A stretch of DNA of 64,000 nt, taken from contig CM055109.1 of assembly GCA_029204225.1 (NCBI GenBank), forward strand, positions 28,892,361 through 28,956,360, read 5' to 3'. The position numbers were made by a program, and so were the translations under genes. Shown here piece after piece: positions 34,976 through 44,703 of the stretch. The notes under the pieces are model-generated. The model saw only the letters and a program-made list of their open reading frames with translations. It did not search any database and had not been told where the DNA came from. Within the stretch, counting starts at the first letter, position 1. The number at the start of each line of letters is the position of its first letter. This stretch comes from Diphasiastrum complanatum (taxonomy: Eukaryota > Streptophyta > Lycopodiopsida > Lycopodiales > Lycopodiaceae).

Positions 34976-35329
34976 GTGTTGTATAAGAAAGATTTTTGAC
35001 ACACCTGTGATTTTCAAGTGTTGTTTTTATTATAAGGCCAATATTATGCTATTTTTAGGTCAAAGTTTAGTTATGGTCTACCTCATGAGTTACTGCACAT
35101 GTGTCACGTTGATTGTGTTTATTTCTCTAAGATCTATGCATAAGCTTACATGTTTGAGGCCCAACTTATCTTTGATGTATGAAACCCGCTTCTGCAATGT
35201 TGCTGTGCCTGTTAAAGAGGTGGAGTTCTTTTGCGAACTCATCACATACCTAGTAAAGACTTTCACACTTCAGCTGGGACGGTTAAAGGCCAAAGTATTG
35301 ACCATCTATATGATCCTACTTAAGAACAT

Positions 35330-35660
35330 AGTTACCAGGGAACGGGAATGAAATGGGAACGTGGCCCCTGGGAACAGGAACGTTTTTGAGAACTTGGGAA
35401 CGTGGGAATACCACGTCATTAAATATAAGTTTGAAACAGTGCTTAGTAAATCCGCAAAGCATAGGAATGGAACCGACATTATTTCTCAAGAACGGGTATC
35501 TTGATACTTTTGATGGTTTTTTATACAGGCATATGAACCCTTTTATGGGTAATACTCTTCAAAAAACCAAGAAGCTAAAAAAAAAGAAGGTTATTTTAGA
35601 TGATTTTACTTTTTCTGCTTGGGAATGCATTCCCACCCCTGGGAACATGTTTGGGAATGG
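35330..35660 (+). mobile_element. Candidate MITE with GGGAACG-rich ends
   Basis: The left end carries repeated GGGAACG/GGGAATG words (35338-35410) and the right end repeats them in both directions (GAATGCATTCCCACCCCTGG, then GGGAACATGTTTGGGAATGG). The core is AT-rich. The design parallels the hAT-like MITE at 28954, but no target duplication was found, so the borders are approximate. Confidence 0.4.
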
Positions 35661-35843
35661 GTGCCTTCGACAAACCAATGAACTGCAATGATGATCCTGG
35701 TATTTTGTTCTTCTGTCATTCAACAAACTGTGCTTCAAAATAACTCCTTGACATACCCTGTTGGCTCCTTGATCTGTGCTCTGGTTCTGATGTAATTTTG
35801 TGCTAGCTGCCTTGATGAAATATCCAGCAATGATGGCTAAATT

Positions 35844-36432
35844 TGTTGGGATTCAATGTGAACTAGAAGCGGAAACATTCACAATACGTTCTATGAACAA
35901 TCACAAATTACGCATACAAGTGGAAGCAAAGTAGGATATCAATGGAGACAAATCTCTATACAAAGAATGTATGTACATAAGCATTGCCACTCTCTCTAGT
36001 CTCTCCAGCCTCTTTATGCTCTTCCTCCCCTCTTCAGCAGAAAGAGGGCGCCTATTTATACTAGTAGAAATAGAGAAATTGAAAGGCCAATGGTTCCCAA
36101 TGTGGAATATCCAAAAGCCAACAGCCAAGAGCCATGTGTTACATAGGAGTTACAAAAGCAAATGAAAAGCCTTGGCATTGGACAGGCAAGTGCTAATTGG
36201 AGAAGAAGGTCACTTGCCCCATGACCCCCCATTATGAGTTGGGCCCCTCCAAACTTGAGTACATGGACCAAAAGTTAAAAAATGCTCCTTGGGTCCTCAA
36301 AACCATATACATTGCCCCAACTTCATTAAATATGGCATTAATGCCTCCAAACTTGGAGAGCTCTGTACTCGCCATACTATCTTTGGAGAAGATTCCACCC
36401 AGGGAGAAAATAACCTTTGATGACCCCTGACA
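35844..36432 (-). mobile_element. Candidate solo LTR, minus orientation
   Basis: On the minus strand it runs from TGTCAGGGGTCATC (36432) to GAATCCCAACA (35844), so it has TG...CA ends. It contains a canonical TATAAATAGG at about 36051-36060. No internal region or partner LTR is present and the flanking 5 bp do not match, so a solo LTR with a lost flank is inferred. Confidence 0.5.
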
Positions 36433-36760
36433 GCCGTCCAGGGTGTACCTTCAGGTACCTCGAATGGTCCTTCATGCTGCAGCCCGTATTACATCTTTTT
36501 ATAGCATCAGCAGGACGGGATTGGACGATAGTGTCATACCTTATTCATACCTTATATATGCTCCCATATGTTTCATATATCGTCACATCTATTTTCAGTT
36601 CATAGTATTTAGATTTATTATTTCTGTTATCGTTTTGGAGACGTTTCATACGCTCTCATTGTTACCGCATACTTGACATGTACATTTACCAATCTTATAT
36701 GTCTTTTGGCATGGAAAAGATATTAATAAAGCTTTCTTTTCTTTCTTTCTTTCTTTCTTC
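36433..36760 (+). mobile_element. LINE 3' end
   Basis: A 5'-truncated LINE copy without coding sequence. It is recognised by its tail: CTTATATGTC-TTTT-GGCAT hairpin at 36699-36712, ATTAATAAAGC and (TTTC)n at 36733-36758. The stem has a T-G wobble in place of the C-G pair seen in other copies. Confidence 0.75.
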
Positions 36761-37237
36761 TCTCTCATGGATTGAATGAATTTTGCATGCTTTTCTGTTC
36801 AACATGATATTAGAGCCAACAATGGCTAATCCCAATCGATCTAACATGTTTATGCTAGTTACTTAGATCTCTTTTTTGTTGAACCACCTAGACGATTACC
36901 TCTTGAAAGACTTGAAGGTCATAGGATAGATCTCATTCTTGGAAGTTTGGCATGAATGCTTGATGTAAATGCCGTCTCTCAGTTGCCTATGGACTCACGC
37001 AAATGATGAAGATTTTTCAAAGGACTAGACAACTTATGTACGAAGAATCACCAAAGGACGATTCTCTTTGGGATAGTTGTCTGTATAGGCTTGTTACGAA
37101 GAATTCAAAGGCATATTGGCGAAAGTCATAGCCCTCCTCATGGAGAATATCAATAAGTTTTGACCACTATTCAATAAGTGACTAGCATGAAAAATGATGT
37201 ACAACAGTATATCAAATTGTGTATCTATATATACTAA

Positions 37238-37311
37238 AAAAAAAGTGGTTTCCGGGCAGCTCACGCTGCCCATCACGCAGCGTGAGCTGCCCGGGAACCC
37301 CCTTTTTTTTG
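37238..37311. repeat. Palindrome of about 75 bp
   Basis: An inverted repeat with arms of about 33 bp around a 9-bp loop. The inner part GGGCAGCTCACGCTG / CAGCGTGAGCTGCCC is a perfect 15-bp stem, and the outer parts continue to A-run/T-run with 3-4 mismatches. The 13-bp word GCTCACGCTGCCC recurs at about 37790, beyond the gene fragments. It could be a tiny foldback element or a terminal repeat. Confidence 0.85.
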
Positions 37312-37404
37312 AAACTTTTTCGCTCGAATTCGTCTAAAGAGCGAGAGGGAGCAGGGAGAGGAGAGGAGGGCGCGCATGCAAGAGAGACTATTGTTGGCAA
37401 TGGC

Positions 37405-37527
37405 GGCCCCATTGACGCTGATGTAGAGACATTTGCCTTCCAGGCTGAGATCAATCAGCTTCTGAGCTTGATCATCAACACTTTCTACAGCACCAAGGAA
37501 ATATTTCTTCGAGAACTGATAAAGACA
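37405..37527 (+). pseudogene. Cytosolic HSP90 first-exon fragment
   Basis: The frame [20 protein letters not shown] followed by [16 protein letters not shown] is the highly conserved N-terminus of cytosolic HSP90 (ATP-binding domain, first helix and strand). The match stops after about 40 residues, where SNASDALDKIR should follow. A nearby ATG (37400) is out of frame. The upstream sequence is GA-rich, like a 5' leader. Only this piece is present, inside ZW10 intron 3, so it is a captured or duplicated gene fragment and not a gene. Confidence 0.85.
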
Positions 37528-37599
37528 AAGAGAGATTACGTTGTATAGGGTTACGCTTTAGGCGTTAACGAGTGGCAGAGGTAGCGATATTAAGCGCTG

Positions 37600-37830
37600 G
37601 ATAGAGAAAGTGAGGAGAAAGAGAGAGAGGGAAAGGCGAGAGACATAGACCAACACAATACTGAGAGAAGAAGGGAGGCGTTTGCGGTGGCTTCAGATAA
37701 CAGATCATGGCTGCTGCAGTCACAACCGTGGCTGCGGGGGCGTCTGCGTGCTTGCAAATTGGACTTTCGCAGAATGGAGTCCCTCGCAGTGCTCACGCTG
37801 CCCGTTAGGTGGGAAAATCCGTTTCTGTTG
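37600..37830 (+). pseudogene. Gene-leader fragment with a transit-peptide-like start
   Basis: A GA-rich leader (37600-37680) precedes ATG 37707. The frame MAAAVTTVAAGASACLQIGL followed by SQNGVPRSAHAAR is rich in Ala, Ser, Thr and Val and free of acidic residues, typical of a plastid transit peptide. It then has a stop (TAG 37806-37808). A donor-like GTAAAT follows at 37832. This looks like a first exon of a nuclear gene for a plastid protein, broken by a stop. The mature protein is absent, so the gene cannot be named. Confidence 0.45.
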
Positions 37831-38129
37831 CTGGTAAATAACTCCTGGAAATCAGGTCTTTTCTATGTATCTAGATTTGATAGATGCAATACTTTCTTCT
37901 AATTACCTTTTGATGAAGATCATGAAGAGATAGCTCGAGCTTTCGTCTCCCGTCGATGAAATATCAAGACCAAGTCTGATGCGCAATTTTGAAAATGACT
38001 CTTTGTTTTATTGTAGTGTGGTGTTCAGAGTCTTCTTTTTTATATTATTTAGAATGCTTTCTCAGATGTATTCGTATTACGAGGGTTTGGGTTCGGAATT
38101 CCTTTTCTGTAGATCTTGTCGCAACTCCC

Positions 38130-38760
38130 AACTCGGCAGCGTGGGCTTTTCATGCGATTTCCTTCAAAAGAACTCTTGTTGCAGTACATGGATCATCCAG
38201 CTCGACTTAAAGTTGCAGAAGAGTTTGTCATCCCATTATCCATATTATGAAGCAAGATGCTGTTTGAAACAACTTGTGAGTGGGGTCTATGTTTTCATCC
38301 TTCATTAAGGGTGTCGCATGGGTCTGGAACCTAGAATTTGTGTGTTCAGTCATCCAATAGTACGATTCCCCTAGCCTGCTCAATGTGTGAGTTCGATAAA
38401 ATTAGGTGCAGTAGAGTTAGTGTGACTCTGCATTGGATGCCAACATTTTGAGTTGTTGACGTACTCAGACAATAAGTGCTTTGGGTAACAACATAACAAA
38501 CACCTGGCTTGATTAACTGATCTATGTCCCGCTGGAATTTGTAGTTTTGTAAATACAGCTATTACCAACCTTTGAGCTACTTCTAAAAAATTAGTTTCAT
38601 CAATGTGTCAGACAATGTCAATCTTTCTGTTTCTAAAGTGCAGGGGCTTATTGTTGCTGATTTTGCTTTGGACTTCTGTTTCGTCAAGGAGAGGGTTGTT
38701 TCTTCTGATGGTTTTGAGACTTACTCATCTATTTGTTCTGGGAGTTTGCATCTTATAGGT
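38130..38760 (+). pseudogene. Possible further gene fragments
   Basis: At about 38145-38250 one frame reads GLFMRFPSKELLLQYMDHPA followed by RLKVAEEFVIPLS, which faintly resembles the stress-responsive A/B-barrel (Dabb) family. At 38644-38758 an exon-like piece flanked by GTGCAG and GTAAGC reads GLIVADFALDFCFVKERVVS. Both follow the HSP90 and transit-peptide fragments and may belong to the same captured block. The family call is weak. Confidence 0.3.
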
Positions 38761-38917
38761 AAGCTGCATTTATAGGTAAGGTTCTTGTTTCTTATTATCA
38801 TTCTTTTACAGTTTCAATATGGTTGACTTTTGTATTGACAAGCATGTTTGTGAGTCTTGTGCTTTGTCTAAGTCACATAGACTACCTTATACTAGATCTA
38901 TATGAGTTTGTCAAAGT

Positions 38918-39253
38918 CAAAATCCTAAATTCAAGTTAACTAGTCTTGCATGTAGGAGGGCGCAATGGTTCTAGAATAAAACATGATTTTTCACTTAGAA
39001 ATCTAATAAGGGTCTTTACCCAAATAGAGAGCAACTATAGTAATCAGCTTCATGCTTTTAGCTTTTGCCAAGGACCAGAGAAATTATGTAAGGAGGGATG
39101 GCACCCCACCTCCATTCATTCCATTGTAGAGAGCTATGCTCATTCTTCAATCAATCAAAGTTCTCTTTAATCTCCTATGTTGATCTTGATTGGTGTGTGT
39201 GAGATGGCTAATATGATTAGTTCACTCACAAATTTGAGCATCAAATTCCAACA
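38918..39253 (+). mobile_element. 5' LTR of the copia element, 5'-truncated
   Basis: It matches the 3' LTR from AATC(C)TAAA(T/G)TCAAGTTAA to the end at CCAACA. The first 120 bp or so present in the 3' LTR are missing. It is directly followed by the primer-binding site. Confidence 0.8.
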
Positions 39254-39398
39254 TGGTATCAGAGCAAGCTTCTTGATCTTGGAAGCTATCAAGATTCTAC
39301 GAGAGGGAGAGAGATTGTTTTTGCAGGTGTGCAATTGAATTATTGAAGGAGCATTAGTTGCATGTGGAAAAAAAGTTGCTACAGATCAATATTATTGT

Positions 39399-39659
39399 TT
39401 GACAATGGCAAGATTGAATGATGTTGTGTTACCGAAATTTAGTAAGCTAGATGGTACAACATCTGTAAGTTTAAGATGCAAAATATTCTCTAGGATCGAG
39501 AATATTGGGATATTGTCACAGGTGTTGGGATACCTCCAACTATTGACAGGGAGTCACGAGAGTAGCTATCAGAAGCGGAGGAGAAAAGCTCATCATATTG
39601 TTAACTTGTCTGTTAAAGATATGATCATTCGTCACATGAGGGATGTTGTTGGACCCAAG
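39399..39659 (+). pseudogene. Copia gag N-terminal part, interrupted
   Basis: The frame MTMARLNDVVLPKFSKLDGT begins the copia gag (particle protein). The usual motif of a target sequence followed by a basic/aromatic helix is recognisable, with VKDMIIRHMRDVVGPKEA at the end. The frame is cut at 39664 by the nested antiparallel copia. The sequence resumes after 42241 with WDILKNLYER, as expected for gag. Stops further on show that the gene was already decaying or decayed later. Confidence 0.75.
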
Positions 39660-39664
39660 GAGGC

Positions 39665-40073
39665 TGTCAAAATTTGTGATACAAATTCTAGATGAAGTTA
39701 CTAGTCCTACTAGCACTCACACAAAACCAAGCATAGAGAGAATTCAGATCATGGGAGAATTGAGCAATGCTCTAGCATATTGGAATGATTGTGGTGGGGC
39801 GCCAACCTACTTAAATAGTTTCTCTAATGAATGAGAAAAGCTAAGAGCCTAAAGCAAATAGCAAAAGCTAATTGCTAATAATACTACCTATATTTGGTAA
39901 AGACCAAAAATGAACTAAGTACTAAATAGATCCTAATCTATGAGTAGTGCACCCACCTACATGCATAAGCAATAAAAAAACAAATTTACTATAAATAGAA
40001 TGGCCCCTATAATAGCACGCAGGCATGGCCAAACTATCATTAAGGGGTATCAAATAAACCTTAATTCCTAACA
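39665..40073 (-). mobile_element. 3' LTR of the nested copia
   Basis: 409 bp. In + orientation it starts TGTCAAAATTTGTG and ends ATTCCTAACA. It matches 41818-42236 almost base for base, apart from a few substitutions and small indels. Confidence 0.9.
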
Positions 40074-40079
40074 CTCCTT

Positions 40080-40539
40080 TTTAATGTTTACTTTGTTATC
40101 TATTACTCCTAAAAGTTCTTTAAACTTCTGAAATTTATCTCTGCCAAGTCCTTTGGTAAAGATATCCGCAGTCTTTCGTAAGGCAATAGATAAGCTCCAC
40201 TTCACCACTTTGAATAATCTCTCTAATGAAGTGTTGTTGTACTTCAATGTGCTTTGTCCCGCTGTGAAAAACTGGATTTTTCGCCAATTTATTACAACTC
40301 TGATTGTCGCACTGAAGTACCGTAGGTGAATCTTGTACCATATGTAGATCATGTAGAATCCTTCTTAACCATATTGCTTCACATGTTGCACTTGTAGTAG
40401 CTTGATATTCTGCCGGATGATAATGTAATAGTATACTGCTTCTTTGAACTCCAAGAGATAGCTCCAGAACCAAGACTAAAAACATATCCTGTAGTAGATC
40501 TTTGGTCTTCCGCATCTCCAGCCTAATCAACATCCACAT
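40080..40539 (-). pseudogene. Nested copia RNase H, frameshifted
   Basis: Minus-strand frames 40539-40135 and 40352-40068 carry the RNase H of the nested copia: an altered [16 protein letters not shown] (functional copies read IALSSTEAEY), WLRRILHDLHMVQDS, CDNQSC, then GTKHIEVQQHFIRE and KTADIFTKGLGRDKF. Three reading frames are needed, so two frameshifts have occurred. Together with the RT to its right it forms the only coding part of this element. Confidence 0.8.
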
Positions 40540-41756
40540 ATCCCTGCAACTTCAAATCATCCTGTCTACCATAGAGAATACCAAATCTCAAAGTGCCCTG
40601 GATATATCTGAGTATCCGCTTAGCGGCTTTCCAATGAATCTGCTTAGTCCTAGCCATAAACTGAGTAACCATACTCATAGCATAAGCAATATCTGGTCTC
40701 GTAGTAGTTAGATAGATTAAGCTTCCAACAAGCTTTCTATATAACGTCTCATCTACATCCTGATCTTCCTCAGCTTTAGTAAGCTTACATCCACTATCAT
40801 ATGGTGTAGAAATAGGCTTGCACTCTGACAGATTGAACTTTTCAAATCGGTCATGAGCATACTTAGATTGAGAAATAAATATCTCCTCAATCCCAAGGTA
40901 AAATTGTAGTGAACCAAGATCTTTCATATCAAACTCTGATGAAAGATCTTTCTTGATTCCCTGAATCATATTATGATCCTGTAATAACAAGATCATTCAC
41001 ATGCATCACAACAATTACAATATGATTATCCTTGATCAAAACATAAAGTGTATGCTCCGAACTACTTCTCTGAAAGCCAAGCTCCTCAAAGTATGTGTCA
41101 TTCCTCGTGTACCACGCCCTGGGTGCCTGCTTAAGTCCATATAGTGCCTTGTCCAACCTGCAAACCTTGTCTTCATGTCCTGCTACTATGTATCCCTCTG
41201 GCTGCTCCATGTAGACTTCTTCCTCTAGAAATTCATTCAGGAATGCACTCTTTACATCCATTTGTTGAATATCCCATCCAAACTGAGCTGCCAAAATAGT
41301 CCTCATAGTAGTAGACTTAGCAACTGGTGCAAAAGTTTCCTCATAGTCAGTCCCTTCCTGTTGAGCATAACCTTTTGCCACCAATCTTGCCTTATGTTTA
41401 TCTATAGAACCATCTGATTTGTGCTTAGTTCTATAGACCCACTTGCATCCAATGGCCTTTTTATCTGTAGGTAACTGACTCCAAGTCTTGTTCTTCATGA
41501 TTGAGTTGTACTCCTCATCCATAGCTTTCCTCCAAATATCCGCTTTTTTAGCCTCTCTGAAAGTACCTGCAACAGATCTGCCGCCCTCAGGTAAAGCTTG
41601 CGCCAAATGTGACCTGGACCAGAAAACCAGCAAACAACTTGAAAAATTCTGATTCAGGTCTGTAAACAACCAATATCTTTCCTTCAATCTTCCCCTAGAA
41701 GATTCCCGTTGTCTTCCTAACATCGTTGACTCCACATGCAGCTTCAGCTCCTCCAA
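40523..41756 (-). pseudogene. Nested copia reverse transcriptase with damaged active site
   Basis: Minus-strand frames 41756-40971 and 40996-40523 encode a nearly complete copia RT: WRKAMDEEYNSIMKNKTW, GCKWVYRTKHKSDGSIDKHK, then ARLVAKGYAQQEGTDYEETF, MDVKSAFLNEFLEEEVYMEQ, YGLKQAPRAW and the active-site loop. Functional copies have YVDDL; this copy reads HVNDL, so one catalytic Asp is lost. The second frame continues with FDMKDLGSLQFYLGIE and TRPDIAYAMSMVTQFM. A short unrelated leader joins the RT to the primer site. Confidence 0.85.
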
Positions 41757-41817
41757 TCTGATTGCTCACCTGCAAATACAAACTCTCTCTCTCGCCAAAG
41801 AGCTTGCTCTAATACCA

Positions 41818-42236
41818 TGTTAGAATTTGTGATACAAATTCTAGATGAAGTTACTAGTCCTACTAGCACTCACACAAAACCAAGCATAGAGAGAATTCAG
41901 ATCATAGGAGAATTGAGCAATGCTCTAGCATATTGGAATGATTGTGGTGGGGTGCTAGCTTACTTAAATAGTTTCTCTAATGAATGAGAAAAGCTGAGAG
42001 CCTAAAGCAAATAGCAAAATAGCAAAAGCTAATTGCTAATAATACTACCTATATTTGGTAAAGACCAAAAATGAACTCTAAGTACTAAATAGATTCTAAT
42101 CTATTAGTAGTGCGCCCACCTACATGCATAAGCAATAAAAAAACAAATTTACTATAAATAGAATGGCCCCTATAATAGCACGCAGGCATGGCCAAACTAT
42201 CATTAAGGGGTATCAAATAAACATTAATTCCTAATA
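41818..42236 (-). mobile_element. 5' LTR of the nested copia
   Basis: In + orientation it starts TGTTAGAATTTGTG and ends ATTCCTAATA. It lies next to the primer site at 41806-41817. Confidence 0.9.
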
Positions 42237-42241
42237 GAGGC

Positions 42242-43528
42242 TTGGGATATTCTAAAGAATCTATACGAGCGTAAATCAATCTCAAATTTTGTTCCTGTCT
42301 AATAAGCTACATACATTAAAGATGGGTATAGGTGAATCGATAACGGATTACTTTACTCGAGTGAAAGATTTGAGAGGGTAACTTATTGTAGTTGGAGAAA
42401 GTGTTCCGGATTTTGATTTGGTATCTATCATGCTTTAGTTTACCTTTGGCCTACCAAAACTTTGTTATGATGTTGTCTTTACGGGAGACAAGGCCTTCTT
42501 TCAATGAGTTGAATGCAATAATGCTACAGGAGGAGACGACAAAATCTTGTTAACGGGGACGATTTCAAGGAGCAGGCATTCTTAGCAAAGAAGCAAGGGC
42601 AAAGTTCCAATGAAGGTGGCAAAGCGAAAAAGAACAAAGGGAAGAAGCAGCAGCAGGATCAACAAGAAGATCAATTAAATGAACCGGAAGATGGAAAGAA
42701 AGCAATTCGAAAAGTAAATTGCTTTATTTGCGGAAAACTAGGGCATTACGCAAAGGACTACTAGAAAAACAAGTTCAAGAAGAAGCAGGATGTAAATTTT
42801 GCTGAAGAAGAAAAAGAACTTAATACAAAGATAAGTACTTTGGGTCTTGAGGATTGTGAGCTGTTTTCGGCATCCCCATATCTTTAGGTTACTTCTCAAT
42901 GGAAGAGGAGTGTTTGGTTTATTGATTCAAGTGCATCGAAACATATGACACCTAGGCGAGATTGGTTATCTAGTTTTCAAGAACTAGATGATGGATCAAA
43001 TGTGAAGTTAGGAGATAACTACACATATGATATAGATGGAGTTGGAAAAGTATAGGTTCAACTACCTTTAGGAGAGATTGGCAACATAAAGAATGTGCTT
43101 TATGTACGAGGAATCAAGAAGAACTTACTCTCAGTTTCAGCTATTGCGAAGCAACATGTGATTGTACAATTTGATGAAGAGCAATGTCTCATCAAAAGAA
43201 GGACAATGAAGTAGTAGGTGGCATTCTTGCAAGAAGATTATACAAACTTCAGGCTCAAGTGGTGGGTCATCTTGCAAGTATTGCAGATATTGGTTTGGTG
43301 AGTAAGTTATGGCACGAAAGGTCTGGACATCTGAATTTCAACAGTCTACGACTACAAGTCTTGAGGAAATACAATATGGTTACTGGTTTACCTCTAGTTG
43401 TTTTTGATCACAAGTTTTGTGGGGGTTGTGTCTTAGGGAAACATCATATGAAGAATTTTCGGTCTAGTAGTTTTAGGGCGAGAAATGTTCTAGAACTTGT
43501 GTATACATATTTGTGTGGTCCTATGTAA
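42242..43528 (+). pseudogene. Copia gag end, protease and integrase start (host element)
   Basis: This resumes the gag of the copia element after the nested insertion. The zinc knuckle reads CFICGKLGHYAKDY, where the last Cys is Tyr. The protease region reads WFIDSSASKHMTPRRDW; the usual active site DSG is DSS here. The pre-integrase domain follows in 43184-43528 (LVSKLWHERSGHLNFNSLR, then CGGCVLGKHH). The integrase core, with its DDE triad, is missing: at about 43530 the sequence jumps to RT. Several stops are present. Confidence 0.78.
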
Positions 43529-43529
43529 A

Positions 43530-44690
43530 AAGGCTATTGGATGCAAGTGGATCTAGAGATCTAAGTATAAATTGGATGGTTTTATAGACAAAATATGAAG
43601 AAACTTTTGCTCCAGTTGGTAAGGTAACTACTATGAGGACAATTTTGTCATTGACAACATAGTTTGGATGGGATATTCAACAAATGGATGTTAAGAATGC
43701 ATTCCTGAATGGATTTCTAGAGGAGGAAGTCAACATGGAGCAGCCAAGTACATAGTAGTGGGCTAGGTAGACAAGGTTTGCAAGTTGGACAATTATACGA
43801 TTGACACATACTTTGAGGAGCTTTGTTTTCAGAGGAGTAGTTCGGAGCCTACACTTTATGTTTTGATCAAGGATGGTCATATTGTTATTGTAGTGATGTA
43901 TGTGGATGATCTTGTTATCACATGTTCGGATCGTGATTTGATTCAAAATATTAAGAGAGATCTCTCAATAGAGTTTGATATGAAAGATCTTGGCCCACTA
44001 CAATACTTTTTTGGGATTGAGGTATGGAGAGTAGCACGTGGACTATTTATTTCTGAATCTAAGTATGCTCATGAATTTCTTGAAAAGCTCAATATGTCAG
44101 ACTACACCATATGATAGTGGATGTAAGATTACTAAAGCTGAGAATGATCAGGATGTAGATGGGGGAAGTTATATAGAAAGCTTGTTGGAAGCTCAATCTA
44201 TCTAACTACTACGAGACCATATATTGTATATGCTGTTAGTATGGTTAGTCAGTTTATGGCTAAGCCTAAGCAGATGCATCGAAAGCTGCTATGCGAGTAC
44301 TCAGATATATCAAGGGTACTTTGAGGTTTGTTATTTTCTATGGAAGATCGGATGTTTTGCAATTGCAAGGAAATGTGGATGCTGGTTGGTTTGGAGATGC
44401 AAAAGATCAAAGATCTACTACAAGTTATGTCTTTAGTCTTGGTTCACACTTCAGGTTCTATATCTTGGAGTTCAAAGAAACAACATACTATTGCATTATC
44501 ATCTACAGAGGCAAAGTACCGAGCTACTACGACTGCAACAAGTGAAGCAATATGGTTACGAAGGATTCTACAGTATTTCATTGTGATAATCAAAGTTGTA
44601 TTAAATTGGCGAAGAATCCAGTTTTTCAAAGTAGGACAAAGCACATCGAAGTACAACACTCCATCAGGGAGTAATAGGTAACAAAGTAAA
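43530..44690 (+). pseudogene. Copia RT and RNase H (host element), internally deleted
   Basis: After the deletion the RT begins KKAIGCKWI and continues in fragments ([16 protein letters not shown]-like at 43684). A second deletion leads to the open frame 43785-44114 with YFEELCFQRSSSEPTLYVLI and an intact YVDDLVITCS. RNase H follows ([32 protein letters not shown]), with another deletion near 44570, and ends in the PPT. Stops and frameshifts inactivate it. Confidence 0.78.
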
Positions 44691-44703
44691 CATTAAGGGG
44701 GAG

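Larger units (their letters stand above)
39665..42236 (-). mobile_element. Nested non-autonomous copia element, antiparallel, with exact 5-bp target duplication
   Basis: LTRs at 39665-40073 and 41818-42236 are nearly identical. The element is flanked by GAGGC on both sides (39660-39664 and 42237-42241), a perfect 5-bp target duplication. On the minus strand: 5' LTR, primer site TGGTATTAGAGC (41806-41817), RT, RNase H, PPT (40074-40085) and 3' LTR. Gag, protease and integrase are absent, so the copy needed help from a relative. It belongs to the same family as its host element (same RT wording and a similar LTR core). Confidence 0.92.
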
